Below are positions 43,600 to 51,757 of a stretch of DNA of 64,000 nucleotides, one piece after another. The stretch comes from GCA-002282575 sp964606405 (GTDB lineage: Bacteria > Pseudomonadota > Gammaproteobacteria > Thiomicrospirales > Thiomicrospiraceae): positions 1 to 64,000 of the forward strand of contig CAZSGH010000009.1 in assembly GCA_964606405.1 (NCBI GenBank), read 5' to 3'. Position 1 is the first letter of the stretch, and the number at the start of each line of letters is the position of its first letter. The notes under the pieces are model-generated. The model saw nothing but the letters and a program-made list of their open reading frames with translations. It was not told the DNA's origin and searched no databases. A program made the translations under genes and the position numbers.

Positions 43600-44271
43600 C
43601 TCACCTGCCTCAACGCGCTTCCCTGCATCTACCGGCGGCGTATCAGTAACTGCCTGTTCAGCATCATCTGCATCGCCTTCCCAACTCCGCCAGATAAAGC
43701 TCTTGGTCTTGGCATCCCACGCGAGTTCGTTTGAATGGTCGCAGTCGAAACACCACCAAAGATCGACCGTATCCCTTTCCGTAACGTGCAGGTGCAGTAT
43801 GCCGTTATGCTTGTAGTGCTGCTCAAGGAGCCGCACTACTGGTTTGTCTGTTTGCTGTTCGATTACGAGAACAAATAGCCCTTTCGCATGCGCACACGTT
43901 TCAAATGCGCCGACTAGGGTCGTGAATTTCGTGCCCAGACCAAAGGTGCTCTCCACAGCAAATTGTGGTTCCGGCGTGAAGTCTTTCATGTATTCCGCAG
44001 GAAATAGGTTCATGGAAAACTCATTCGCATAACACCAATCAGGGGATATCTGGTCGATCGGAATACCGCGCACCAACTTACCAAAAGGGTTGTAACTAGC
44101 GCCTATCCACCAAAATGGGGCAGTCGCTTCCGGCAAAGTCGAAACGAATTTTGGGGGGCCAAAGCTGGATGACATCTCGGACTGCTCCGCGCCGGATGCA
44201 GTTTCGGTTTGCTTGGAGCAAGAAGCCAACAGCACTACAAACACGGCCCAGGTCGCAATGCGGAGTATCAC
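43540..44271 (-). CDS. Putative lipoprotein in a cassette-like unit
   Basis: A 243-residue predicted lipoprotein: a signal helix (ILRIATWAVFVVLLASC) with lipobox LASC, then a mature domain with ASYNPFGKLVRGIPIDQISP, several Trp and WWCFDCDHSNELAWD. I recognise no domain. A TTG at 44283 and a GTG at 44271 are possible starts; the GTG removes extra residues before the signal. The C-terminal GEAQPDVAGGAAPKSG stretch is translated attC palindrome, so it is probably not conserved. It lies between a repeated upstream element and attC-like site 1 and is probably a gene cassette. Confidence 0.7.
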   Translation of the reverse strand: MILRIATWAVFVVLLASCSKQTETASGAEQSEMSSSFGPPKFVSTLPEATAPFWWIGASYNPFGKLVRGIPIDQISPDWCYANEFSMNLFPAEYMKDFTPEPQFAVESTFGLGTKFTTLVGAFETCAHAKGLFVLVIEQQTDKPVVRLLEQHYKHNGILHLHVTERDTVDLWWCFDCDHSNELAWDAKTKSFIWRSWEGDADDAEQAVTDTPPVDAGKRVEAGEAQPDVAGGAAPKSGAAPLN

Positions 44272-44277
44272 TGTGAG

Positions 44278-44462
44278 GCCCAACTATAATTATACGGCGA
44301 CTTTGCCGTATAACACGAAATCAAAACATTCATCACAACTAAAATCCTCGCAGATTCAACAAATTAATCTTAACGCGCTGCCTAACACCATTCCAGCACA
44401 TTTTTACTGCCAAAAATCATAACATAAGTTTTGATAACAATACATAAATCACCACCAAACCT
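44278..44462. repeat. Repeated upstream element, copy A
   Basis: About 180 bp matching 59459-59640 with few differences: AACTATAATTATACGGC, TAACACGAAATC, AAACATTCATCACAAC, TTAATCTTAA, GCGCTGCCTAACAC, AATCATAACATAAG and ACATAA blocks in order. On the minus strand similarity ends exactly at TATAGTT, where this copy goes on GGGC and the other ACCC. It contains a perfect hairpin TTATACGGC / GCCGTATAA. The right half alone recurs at 51758-51843. Confidence 0.75.
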
Positions 44463-44484
44463 ATAAATTATCCAGTGGCGACAA

Positions 44485-44530
44485 TCAGCCCAACAAAAAC
44501 TGCTATGCAGGAATCGCGTTAATGTCAAAT
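44485..44530 (-). pseudogene. Remnant of a DUF4143-type ATPase gene (3' end)
   Basis: About 15 codons resembling the last codons of the ATPase gene at 53911: INAIPA, stop, QFLLG, stop, against IKAMPAWQFLLG. The TGG codon has become TAG. Nothing upstream in the frame matches, so this is a short decayed piece next to the repeat. The rest of 44463-44674 holds no gene except a 12-codon frame at 44617-44655 with an AGAGGG ribosome site. Confidence 0.4.
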
Positions 44531-44674
44531 TGTAAGACCTACACCAAAACCATCGCTTTTATGCGCATATAAATGCTAACATTCACACTAATTGGCGCAT
44601 AAAAAGAGGGTTTTCTATGAAACGCATCTTGCTTGTACCACTACAATCTTACTAGGCAATGATGATTGACGCAG

Positions 44675-45082
44675 ATGAACAACCCAACACCTTCTGAAAA
44701 ACTGCGGCTCGACAAATGGTTATGGGCAGCGCGCTTTTACAAAACCCGTGCATTGGCAACCGATGCGGTCGATGGTGGCAAGGTCAAGCTGAATGGTCAG
44801 CGCACCAAACCCGCTCATGCGGTAAAGGTTGGCGATAACATCGATATTGCCATCGGTGAATACACTTGGCTGATTCATGTGCTCGCACTTAGCGACAAAC
44901 GCGGGGCAGCGCCCATCGCACAAACCCTGTATCAAGAAGACAGCGATAGCCATGCCCGTCGTCAGGCACAGGTTGCCGAACGTAAACTACTGGGGCAAGC
45001 GCATCCTGTTAAAGCACCCGACAAAAAAGATCGACGCGAGATTGCGAAATTGAAACAAACGGGGTGGGAAAGCGTTTTCTGA
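44675..45082 (+). CDS. hslR: S4-domain RNA-binding protein, Hsp15 family
   Basis: A 135-residue protein of the Hsp15 (HslR) family. The S4 domain opens RLDKWLWAARFYKTRALATDAVDGGKV-type sequence with NGQRTKPAHAVKVGD following. The basic C-terminal part (KAPDKKDRREIAKLK) is usual for the family. Hsp15 binds dissociated 50S subunits carrying nascent chains and helps recycling. ATG at 44675 is chosen over a TTG three codons upstream. It overlaps nothing and converges with the methyltransferase gene. Confidence 0.9.
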   Translation: MNNPTPSEKLRLDKWLWAARFYKTRALATDAVDGGKVKLNGQRTKPAHAVKVGDNIDIAIGEYTWLIHVLALSDKRGAAPIAQTLYQEDSDSHARRQAQVAERKLLGQAHPVKAPDKKDRREIAKLKQTGWESVF

Positions 45083-45094
45083 ATCGGCTATGGG

Positions 45095-45559
45095 TTAAAA
45101 CAGCCACGGTAACAGCTTATGACTACGCTGTTGATAATCGGGATAGTCTGCAAATCGACGACACAGCAGGGCTTCTTCGTAATGTAATTTCAATAACAAG
45201 GTGAGCACTAACACCAACAGCCAAGCCATGCGTGTTGGGCTAACATCTGCTAACACCATCGGTACCATCACCCACAAAATCGCTGCATACATGGGATGAC
45301 GAATCCAGCGATAAGGACCGCGTTCAACGAGGGTCGCATCATCACGCGGATCGGGAATGATATTGAAATGCCCCAAGTGCATCGTCTGCACTGCCCACAG
45401 CCCCAACAACACACCTACCGTCTGAGCCGCCCATACCAGCCAGTGACCCGACAACCAAGCGCCCGTCAATAAAATCGCACCAATACTGCCAAATTGCAAC
45501 GCAACCAGACCGTATGACCAGACGGGGTGCGGTAACGCTTGATGCCAAGGTTGTTTCAT
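45095..45559 (-). CDS. Isoprenylcysteine carboxyl methyltransferase-like membrane protein
   Basis: A 154-residue integral membrane methyltransferase of the ICMT/PEMT-like group. The SAM-binding signature LVERGPYRWIRHPMY and the later KLHYEEALLCRRF are visible, with about four or five helices. In bacteria these enzymes methylate small hydrophobic or thiol acceptors; the substrate is unknown. The gene converges with hslR, leaving 12 bases between stops. Confidence 0.88.
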   Translation of the reverse strand: MKQPWHQALPHPVWSYGLVALQFGSIGAILLTGAWLSGHWLVWAAQTVGVLLGLWAVQTMHLGHFNIIPDPRDDATLVERGPYRWIRHPMYAAILWVMVPMVLADVSPTRMAWLLVLVLTLLLKLHYEEALLCRRFADYPDYQQRSHKLLPWLF

Positions 45560-45659
45560 TGCAAGTCCGTATATTAAGATTTAATTTTCATAGTAACATC
45601 GTAGCCATTTGTTTTGTCGTAATATCACATCATACCAACCTAACAAAAAACCACTTTCC

Positions 45660-46313
45660 TTAAACGGGCAAATGCCCTGTTTTCACCAAAATTACTGTTG
45701 CTTCGCTCACAAACGGATGATGCTGGCTTAAATGCGGGCTACGCATCCAAGTATGCGCTGGGTAGGCGCCATGTTCATCTTGAAACACACCAGACAAGAC
45801 GAGTATTTCCTCGCCACCATAATGTCGATGCGGCTGAAAGACTTCATTCGCTGGCCACTTCACCAACGCCGTATGTTCTGTTTCAAAACTATGTAATGGC
45901 ATGACTTCTAGCCCGCCATAACCGGGCAACCATGGCTCTTGATCAGTGTTAATGCGCACTTGCGCACTATCTCCCTGTCGAAAATGATCGAGCTTAACAA
46001 ACAACACACAGCCTTCTTTACTAAAAGGTGCGTGTGAGCTACCTGGCGGATTGCGCAGATAACTCCCCGCTGGATAGTCTCCTGTTTCGTCGGAAAAAAC
46101 ACCTTCCAAAACGAAGATTTCTTCACCCATCGGATGTTGATGCGTCTTAAATGCCGAACCCGCATCATAGCGAACAATGCTCGTTGTCCAGCCAGATTCT
46201 GCCTGTGCTTTTTCTAACGGTTTGCGCCAAACACCGCTGGATGGGCTAGCGATCCAAGGCTCATTTGCTGTTTCAACCACCAAGCGTTGCGTAAAGTCCA
46301 TATTGAGCATCAT
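45660..46313 (-). CDS. Two-cupin protein, ChrR-like
   Basis: A 217-residue bicupin. Each half has a metal-binding cupin motif: HQHPMGEEIFVLEGVF with a later PPGSSHAPFS, and HRHYGGEEILVLSGVF with HLSQHHPF. It resembles the C-terminal cupin of ChrR-type anti-sigma factors but lacks the N-terminal zinc anti-sigma domain. An enzymatic or sensory role is therefore open. AGAGGAG precedes the double ATG. The MFS transporter gene lies 14 bp upstream on the same strand. Confidence 0.88.
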   Translation of the reverse strand: MMLNMDFTQRLVVETANEPWIASPSSGVWRKPLEKAQAESGWTTSIVRYDAGSAFKTHQHPMGEEIFVLEGVFSDETGDYPAGSYLRNPPGSSHAPFSKEGCVLFVKLDHFRQGDSAQVRINTDQEPWLPGYGGLEVMPLHSFETEHTALVKWPANEVFQPHRHYGGEEILVLSGVFQDEHGAYPAHTWMRSPHLSQHHPFVSEATVILVKTGHLPV

Positions 46314-46326
46314 TAAACTCCTCTAA

Positions 46327-47538
46327 CTACGATTTACGATTAACTTCGCCTTTCTTATCCAAGCGAACATAGCCAAGCCACAACAGCCAACTGATGATGA
46401 CAATCGTCAACATCCCTGCCGACAATGACAACACCGAGCCAAATAACAAACCAACCACAAAGGTTGCAATCAGCGCATTGCTACTGGTTTGCGAAAAGCC
46501 TTGCAGCGCCGCCACCATGCCCTTGCGATGCGGGAATAAATCCATTGCCAATAAGCCGATCGGTGTCATCGCCAATGCCATCCCCATGGCATAAAGTGCT
46601 ACGGGCGCAACCGCAGTGCTGGGCGCAACGGGTAACCATAGGGCTTGTGCCATATTGAACAACGCCGCCAGACTCATCAAGCCCATCGCCACCCAAATGC
46701 TTTTTTCGGCGCGCCAGCGATGCGCCACCCTGCCCGATAACTGACTGCCTAAAATAATCCCCGTCACCGCAGGTAGGAACAGGATCCAAAAGTCGGTCAC
46801 GCCATAGCCTAATAGGTCGTACACCAAATGCGGTGCAGCGGCAATGTACAAGAACAAGCCACCGAAGTTGATACCAAATAACAACGCTAACAAGACAAAT
46901 CTCGGATGGGTGAGTGTTGTGACATAGGCACCCGCGATATCCCAAGGGTGTAAACTCTGACGCTGCTCAACAGCCAGACTTTCGGGCAACAGGCGCACAA
47001 CCAATAAGGTCAAGACAACGCCCAAGCCCGATAAAAACCAGAACACCGCGCGCCAGCCTGCCCACGCTTCAAGCCAGCCACCGACAATCGGCGCTACCGC
47101 AGGGGCAATGGCAAACACCAACATCACACGCGCCATGACCTGCTGGGCATCACCACCCGCAAACAAATCGCGCACAATGGCACGACCAATGACCATCCCC
47201 GCACCTGCCGCCATACCTTGCGCTGCACGCATCCATAGCAGGGTATCGATATCTTGTGCCACAGCACAGGCGGCAGATGCCAGCGCATAGCCCACCAGTG
47301 CCACCACCACGACACGCTTACGACCTAAGGCATCCGATAAGGGGCCATAAATGAGCATCATCACCCCAAAAGCCAACAAGTAATAGCTGAGGGTGTACTG
47401 CATTTGCTGATCGCTGGCGTGCAAATCTTGCTGAATATCAGGGAAAGAAGGCAAATAGGTGTCGAGCGTAAACGGCGCCAGCATCGATAGCAAAGCAACC
47501 AACAGCGCAATGGTGGTGCGGTTTATGGTGGGTGTCAT
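46327..47538 (-). CDS. Bcr/CflA family MFS multidrug transporter
   Basis: A 403-residue, 12-helix major facilitator. PFTLDTYLPSFPDI in helix 1, the loop 2-3 motif GPLSDALGRKRVV and GRAIVRDLFAG in helix 5 fit the Bcr/CflA drug-resistance group. It probably exports toxic compounds by proton antiport; the substrate is unknown. ATG at 47538 overlaps the stop of the N-acetyltransferase gene by one base, so the two are translationally coupled. Confidence 0.93.
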   Translation of the reverse strand: MTPTINRTTIALLVALLSMLAPFTLDTYLPSFPDIQQDLHASDQQMQYTLSYYLLAFGVMMLIYGPLSDALGRKRVVVVALVGYALASAACAVAQDIDTLLWMRAAQGMAAGAGMVIGRAIVRDLFAGGDAQQVMARVMLVFAIAPAVAPIVGGWLEAWAGWRAVFWFLSGLGVVLTLLVVRLLPESLAVEQRQSLHPWDIAGAYVTTLTHPRFVLLALLFGINFGGLFLYIAAAPHLVYDLLGYGVTDFWILFLPAVTGIILGSQLSGRVAHRWRAEKSIWVAMGLMSLAALFNMAQALWLPVAPSTAVAPVALYAMGMALAMTPIGLLAMDLFPHRKGMVAALQGFSQTSSNALIATFVVGLLFGSVLSLSAGMLTIVIISWLLWLGYVRLDKKGEVNRKS

Positions 47539-48299
47539 CAACATGGCAACCCAAAGCGTTGCTGCATCACTTGCGCGACGTCGTCGTCCGACAACTCTTG
47601 CACCTCGACCACGCCACGATGAATACGCTTTAAGCGATTACCGAGCAGAATATCTCGACCATCGGGGTGATGCTTCACCAATAGCAGTTTTTGCACAAAA
47701 ATCGCATCAGGATGAGTCGAGTTGAGGTAGTTCGCAGGCATAAAGTCGATAAACTCCTGCGCTGACAGGTTAAAGCCATACTGATTCGCCCAAGCGCCAT
47801 CGACCAAGGCTTTGAGCACAAATTCATCATCAGCTTGCGTGAGCATAAATTGGTCGTGGTCTTGTTGCACGGCGGTATCTAGGGTGTCTAACGACAAGGG
47901 GGCGCGTAAACCGTAGCTACCAAAACCCAAGTCGCACAACCATTGTTTGCCTTCGACTTCTGCCACAATCGCCATGTGGGTTTTGGGACGTTTGACAGGA
48001 TAAAACATCGGGCGAGCGGCGATAAAGCGATAAGGTATACCGAGCGCTTCTAACGCCATCGCAAACAACCCGTTCACCTCGTAACAATAGCCACCGCGTG
48101 GTTGCGATAAGATTTTATTGGCGATGTCTTCGGGAACCAGCGATACGATCTTGCCCGCCTGAACATCGAGATTTTCAAACGGCACACTAAATAGCTGATG
48201 GCGCATCAGATTGGTGAGCGTATCGACCGTTGCCGCTGCCTCGCCCTGATAACCAATGCGGGCAAAATAGCGTTCGAGCGAAAAAGTGCCTGACTTCAT
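47538..48299 (-). CDS. Arylamine N-acetyltransferase
   Basis: A 253-residue NAT family enzyme that transfers acetyl from acetyl-CoA to arylamines or hydrazines. The catalytic Cys-His-Asp triad is visible: RGGYCYEVN, KTHMAIV and CDLGFGS. ERYFARIGYQG and VPFENLDV at the N terminus are typical. The start at MKSGTF (48299) fits the family; the open frame extends 21 codons further. Coupled to an MFS exporter and a cupin gene, it suggests a small detoxification unit. Confidence 0.93.
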   Translation of the reverse strand: MKSGTFSLERYFARIGYQGEAAATVDTLTNLMRHQLFSVPFENLDVQAGKIVSLVPEDIANKILSQPRGGYCYEVNGLFAMALEALGIPYRFIAARPMFYPVKRPKTHMAIVAEVEGKQWLCDLGFGSYGLRAPLSLDTLDTAVQQDHDQFMLTQADDEFVLKALVDGAWANQYGFNLSAQEFIDFMPANYLNSTHPDAIFVQKLLLVKHHPDGRDILLGNRLKRIHRGVVEVQELSDDDVAQVMQQRFGLPC

Positions 48300-48465
48300 A
48301 GAGTTAGTCCGTGTTAATGGTTGCGATTCGACATCCTGAACGGGTTGAACGTTTAAACACAACCCATCACAATCCTGTCATCTATCACGTCAAAATCGCC
48401 AACGCGCATACGATAAGCGAGCTCAAAATGGGTTTTATTATAACCGAGACAGTCAATACTACGCT

Positions 48466-48585
48466 TTAACCCTGATTGGGGGAACAATTCACGCGCCCGT
48501 CATCGGCAGTGGCAACAAAGAAGAGTTTTTGTTGTTCGATAAAGGTGACTAACGCGTCGGTTAATGCGGGTAGTTGCTTGCCCAT
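48466..48585 (-). pseudogene. Internally deleted copy of the pyridoxamine-oxidase-like gene
   Basis: A 39-codon frame that repeats the first 36 codons of the gene at 51893-52456 (MGKQLPALTDALVTFIEQQK onwards, to NCSP) with two silent changes. It then jumps in frame to that gene's last codons and stop (NQG against NEG). The flanking AGACAGTCAATACT, also found after the intact gene, is kept. About 148 codons are missing. GGAG precedes its ATG. The remaining bases 48300-48465 and 48586-48654 hold nothing recognisable. Confidence 0.85.
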
Positions 48586-48654
48586 AGTGTGCTCCTATTA
48601 CATTACTTAACCATTACACAGTGGGCGTTTTAATCGCCCCCCTATCTCCAAATG

Positions 48655-49083
48655 TCAACTTTCTTCTGGCATAACCATACGCATCGGACGTGTTCCAATC
48701 TTCGCACCAGTCACTTCATCTACGGCAACGGCTTTAATTTCTGTTCCAGTTTCAGCATCGAAAAAACGAACTAGCTTGCCGCCACCTCGGTATTGGCGTC
48801 CCCAAGCACCAATCATGAAGAGCACTGGCAAAAAATCACGTCCAGCATCTGTCAACAGATACTCCTCACGTGGCGGATGCTCCAAATAACGCCGTTTCTC
48901 TAATAACCCCTCCTCCGTCAACATCGCCAATCGACGGGTGAGGATGGTAGGCGCAATGCCAAGACTTTTCCGAAATTGATCAAAGCGTGTGAGACCGCCA
49001 TGGGCGTCACGCAGGATCAAGAGACACCATGAATCGCCAGCAAAAGACACGCTGCGTGCTATCGGACAAGGATCGTTATACAT
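48655..49083 (-). CDS. HxlR family transcriptional regulator
   Basis: A 142-residue winged-helix regulator. CPIARSVSFAGDSWCLLILRDA, LTRFDQFRKSLGIAPTILTRRL (recognition helix) and GLLEKRRYLEHPPREEYLLT are the HxlR hallmarks. GGAG lies six bases before the ATG at 49083; the open frame continues 33 codons upstream without support. It is divergent from the hydrolase-oxidoreductase pair and probably controls it, often in response to reactive electrophiles or quinones through an N-terminal cysteine (Cys6 here). Confidence 0.92.
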   Translation of the reverse strand: MYNDPCPIARSVSFAGDSWCLLILRDAHGGLTRFDQFRKSLGIAPTILTRRLAMLTEEGLLEKRRYLEHPPREEYLLTDAGRDFLPVLFMIGAWGRQYRGGGKLVRFFDAETGTEIKAVAVDEVTGAKIGTRPMRMVMPEES

Positions 49084-49203
49084 ATTTCTCCAGTTAATAT
49101 CGTTTTGATAGTGACATTCTCTTAATTTGGTGATATTGTTAGTACCGATTAGATAGTAACACCCAAACAATACGCAATCCACCCCCTCACGGAGAATTCA
49201 GAA
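49084..49203. promoter_or_regulatory. Divergent promoter/operator of the HxlR gene and hydrolase operon
   Basis: Two direct repeats, TTTGATAGTGACA ending at 49116 and TTAGATAGTAACA ending at 49161, are 45 bp apart (about four helical turns). They are candidate HxlR-binding sites. CACGGAG forms the ribosome site of the plus-strand gene. Confidence 0.55.
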
Positions 49204-50073
49204 ATGAGTAAGAATAATACTTATGTCGGACAGGAAAACAAGGTGAAATGGAAAGATGTGCCGACGCGCACGATTTATGTTGGCGGTGTGCCTTTCGCTT
49301 ACCGCGAACTAGGTTCCGGTTCAGACGTTCCGCTGATCTTCCTGCACCACCTGATGGCTGTGCTCGATGACTGGGATCCGATGGTTATCGACGGTATTGC
49401 CGCCCATCGCCGCGTGATTGCCTTCGACAATCGCGGTGTCGGTGCATCGGGCGGATCTGTGCCAAACACCATTGAAGCGATGGGGCGTGATGCCGTCGCC
49501 TTCATTCGCGCCCTAGGACTCAGCAAGGTAGATATTTTCGGCTTCTCTTTGGGCGGTGGTGTCGCGCAAATGGTGGCTTTGCAGGCTCCTGAACTCATAC
49601 GTCGAATGATTCTTGCTGGAACAGGACCTCGCGGTGGCGGCGGGATCGACGAAATCAACAGAATCGCTATCATCGCTTACCTCAAAGCCGCGCTCACGCT
49701 GAGCGACCCGAGAAACTTTCTGTTCTTCCCGCGCACCCCAGAGGGCAAACGCGCTGCGAAAGATTATTTCTCGCGACTGAAGGAACGCACAGAGAATCGC
49801 GATAAACCCATTTCCCTACAAGCTAGGTTAGCCCAGCTGAAAGCCATCCAAACGGCGGGACTGAGCGCACCCGATGACCTGTCGGTCATTACTCAACCCG
49901 TTTTCATCGCCAACGGCGACCGTGACCTGATGGTCAACAGTAGCCTATCAAACGATATGGCTCGCCGCCTACCGAATGCCCAACTGACGATTTACCCAGA
50001 CTCTGGGCACGGCGGCGTATTTCAGCACCACAAATCATTTGTACCTGCGGTACTAAACTTCCTCAACAACTAA
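49204..50073 (+). CDS. Alpha/beta hydrolase
   Basis: A 289-residue alpha/beta-fold hydrolase. The oxyanion region HHLMAVLDDWDP, DNRGVGAS, nucleophile elbow GFSLGGG (Ser catalytic), ANGDRDLMV and the catalytic histidine in DSGHGG make up a complete set. An ester, lactone or haloperoxidase-like activity is possible; the substrate is not predictable. It starts 120 bp from the divergent HxlR gene and leads into an oxidoreductase gene 28 bp later. Higher GC and smoother codon use than its surroundings suggest recent acquisition of this three-gene unit. Confidence 0.92.
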   Translation: MSKNNTYVGQENKVKWKDVPTRTIYVGGVPFAYRELGSGSDVPLIFLHHLMAVLDDWDPMVIDGIAAHRRVIAFDNRGVGASGGSVPNTIEAMGRDAVAFIRALGLSKVDIFGFSLGGGVAQMVALQAPELIRRMILAGTGPRGGGGIDEINRIAIIAYLKAALTLSDPRNFLFFPRTPEGKRAAKDYFSRLKERTENRDKPISLQARLAQLKAIQTAGLSAPDDLSVITQPVFIANGDRDLMVNSSLSNDMARRLPNAQLTIYPDSGHGGVFQHHKSFVPAVLNFLNN

Positions 50074-50101
50074 TCAGACCCTACAAAAGGAAATAATAGA
50101 C

Positions 50102-51115
50102 ATGAACAATCAAACAATGAAAGCACTTACCTTCAAACGCTATGGCAAATCACCTGATATCGGATTCACCGACATTCCACTTCCCACGCTAAAAGCTGAC
50201 GAAATACTTGTACAAGTCCACGCCGCAAGCGTAAACCCAGTCGATAATATGATCCTGACGGGAATGTTCAAACCAATCCTACAGTTACAGCTTCCTGCTA
50301 CGATGGGCAGCGATCTGGCCGGCGTGGTGACTGAGGTCGGCAGTAGCGTGACCCGTTTCAAAGCGGGAGATGCCATTTTCGCCAGCATCTTCGACCTAGG
50401 CACAGGTGCTATCGCCGAATTCGCAGTGGTACCAGAGCACCTTGCCGTGCTAAAACCAACCAATCTGGACTTTGTGCAGGCAGCATCGATACCGATGGTT
50501 GGGCTCACCTCGTGGCAAGCACTGAGGCACGCCAATCTTCGCGCTGGACAGAAGGTGTTCATTCCAGCGGGTTCGGGCGGTGTTGGCACCTTTGCAATTC
50601 AATTGGCAAAACACTTGGGTGCCAAGGTGGGAACGACCACGAGTACGGGCAATGTCGAACTGGTGCGCAGCCTTGGTGCCGATGAGGTGGTTGACTACAA
50701 GAAGCAGGCATTCGAAAAAGTGCTAGGCGGCTACGACGCAGTGCTCGGCACGGTCAAGGGTGACGCAATCGAGAAATCGCTCGACATCCTCAAACCTGGG
50801 GGCACGATTGTCTCTCTCGTCGGGCCGCTGGACGCAGCATTCGCTCGCGCTCGACAACTGAACTTCATCCTGACCTTCGTGTTCGGATTGATGAGCCGCA
50901 AGATCATGCGCTTGGCGAAAAAGCGGGACATCTCCTACTCATTTCTCTTTGCACACCCCGATGGCACGCAACTCACCGAAATAGCGCATCTTCTTGAGGC
51001 TGGGCACATCCACCCAGTTATTGACAAGGTATTTCCTTTCGAGCAAGCAAAAGAAGCGCTTGAGTACCTTGCCCAAGGACGTTCAAAAGGCAAGGTCGTC
51101 GTTCAAATGAAATAG
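50102..51115 (+). CDS. NADP-dependent quinone oxidoreductase-like (zinc-free MDR family)
   Basis: A 337-residue medium-chain reductase. HAASVNPVDNMILTG, the MGSDLAGVVTEVG substrate half, the nucleotide-binding AGSGGVGTFAIQLAKHLGA Rossmann loop and GADEVVDYKKQ are visible; zinc-ligand cysteines are absent. It probably reduces quinones or reactive enones using NADPH. Ribosome site AAAGGAAATAATAG. With the hydrolase and HxlR regulator it makes an electrophile-response unit. Confidence 0.93.
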   Translation: MNNQTMKALTFKRYGKSPDIGFTDIPLPTLKADEILVQVHAASVNPVDNMILTGMFKPILQLQLPATMGSDLAGVVTEVGSSVTRFKAGDAIFASIFDLGTGAIAEFAVVPEHLAVLKPTNLDFVQAASIPMVGLTSWQALRHANLRAGQKVFIPAGSGGVGTFAIQLAKHLGAKVGTTTSTGNVELVRSLGADEVVDYKKQAFEKVLGGYDAVLGTVKGDAIEKSLDILKPGGTIVSLVGPLDAAFARARQLNFILTFVFGLMSRKIMRLAKKRDISYSFLFAHPDGTQLTEIAHLLEAGHIHPVIDKVFPFEQAKEALEYLAQGRSKGKVVVQMK

Positions 51116-51134
51116 CATCTGACTTGATTGTGTT

Positions 51135-51290
51135 TTAGTCGGTGTTAATATCTGGCAAATGCTTCGCCACCTGCTCGAAAGTGTCATAAGTGGTCAACAC
51201 ATAAACAATTTCGGGCAATGGCGCTACCCAAATATTTGAATACGAGCTATGCGACTGCTCTCGAAAATAGAAAGGATGGTGAACTCGACC
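51135..51290 (-). pseudogene. 3' fragment of an unknown gene
   Basis: A frame of about 51 codons, open from directly after the stop of the acetyltransferase gene to a TAA at 51135. It reads VHHPFYFREQSHSSYSNIWV, then APLPEIVYVLTTYDTF and EQVAKHLPDINTD. It looks like the C terminus of a real protein with no start codon, so it is probably a gene cut off when the acetyltransferase unit was inserted. I do not recognise the family. Confidence 0.45.
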
Positions 51291-51737
51291 TCATTCAAGC
51301 AACAGGCGCATTGGTACCATACCTGACATCACAAAACCCTGCTTCGCATAAAATTTCTGGGCTATTTCATTACTTTGGTCTGTGAGCAAGGTAATACGTT
51401 TACAAAACTGCATGCGCGAATATGAAATTGCTTCGGAAAGAAGCTTCGTACCAACGCCCATGCCACGACCCGCAGGTGAAACGACCATATCTTCCAGTAA
51501 TGCCACCCGCTCTCCCAAAGCTGTGGATACAGTAAATAACAAACTTACCATACCAATAATTTTATCGCCTTCTCTTGCAACCAACACAGCACCAACTTCT
51601 GGACTATCAATGATCCGCGCCAGCCCTCGCTGCTGAAGCTCTAGATTTGGCACAAACTCCGCTTCCTGTGAAAACAACAACGATAACAGGTGGCTCAGTT
51701 CCATAATATCGGATGTTGTGGCGCTATCAATTATCAT
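51291..51737 (-). CDS. GNAT family N-acetyltransferase
   Basis: A 148-residue GNAT enzyme. Motif A, the acetyl-CoA pyrophosphate loop, is VVSPAGRGMGVGTKLLSEAI. Motif B is QKFYAKQGFVMSG. The N-terminal ATTSDIMELSHLLSLLF helix is typical. The acceptor is unknown. AGAGGGGAATAG lies upstream of the ATG. Its upstream flank is repeat copy C, which begins exactly at a GTTAAGA sequence. This resembles the placement of the cassette genes at 43540 and 58567, though no attC palindrome follows it. Confidence 0.85.
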   Translation of the reverse strand: MIIDSATTSDIMELSHLLSLLFSQEAEFVPNLELQQRGLARIIDSPEVGAVLVAREGDKIIGMVSLLFTVSTALGERVALLEDMVVSPAGRGMGVGTKLLSEAISYSRMQFCKRITLLTDQSNEIAQKFYAKQGFVMSGMVPMRLLLE

Positions 51738-51757
51738 CTCTATTCCCCTCTTTCAAC

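Noticed and set aside
44213..44422. 69-codon plus-strand frame across repeat copy A
   Set aside because: Covers the start of the lipoprotein gene on the other strand and non-coding repeat; no homologous frame in copy B.
44617..44655. 12-codon frame with AGAGGG ribosome site before hslR
   Set aside because: Too short to support as a gene; the peptide looks like the start of a signal sequence and may be a remnant.
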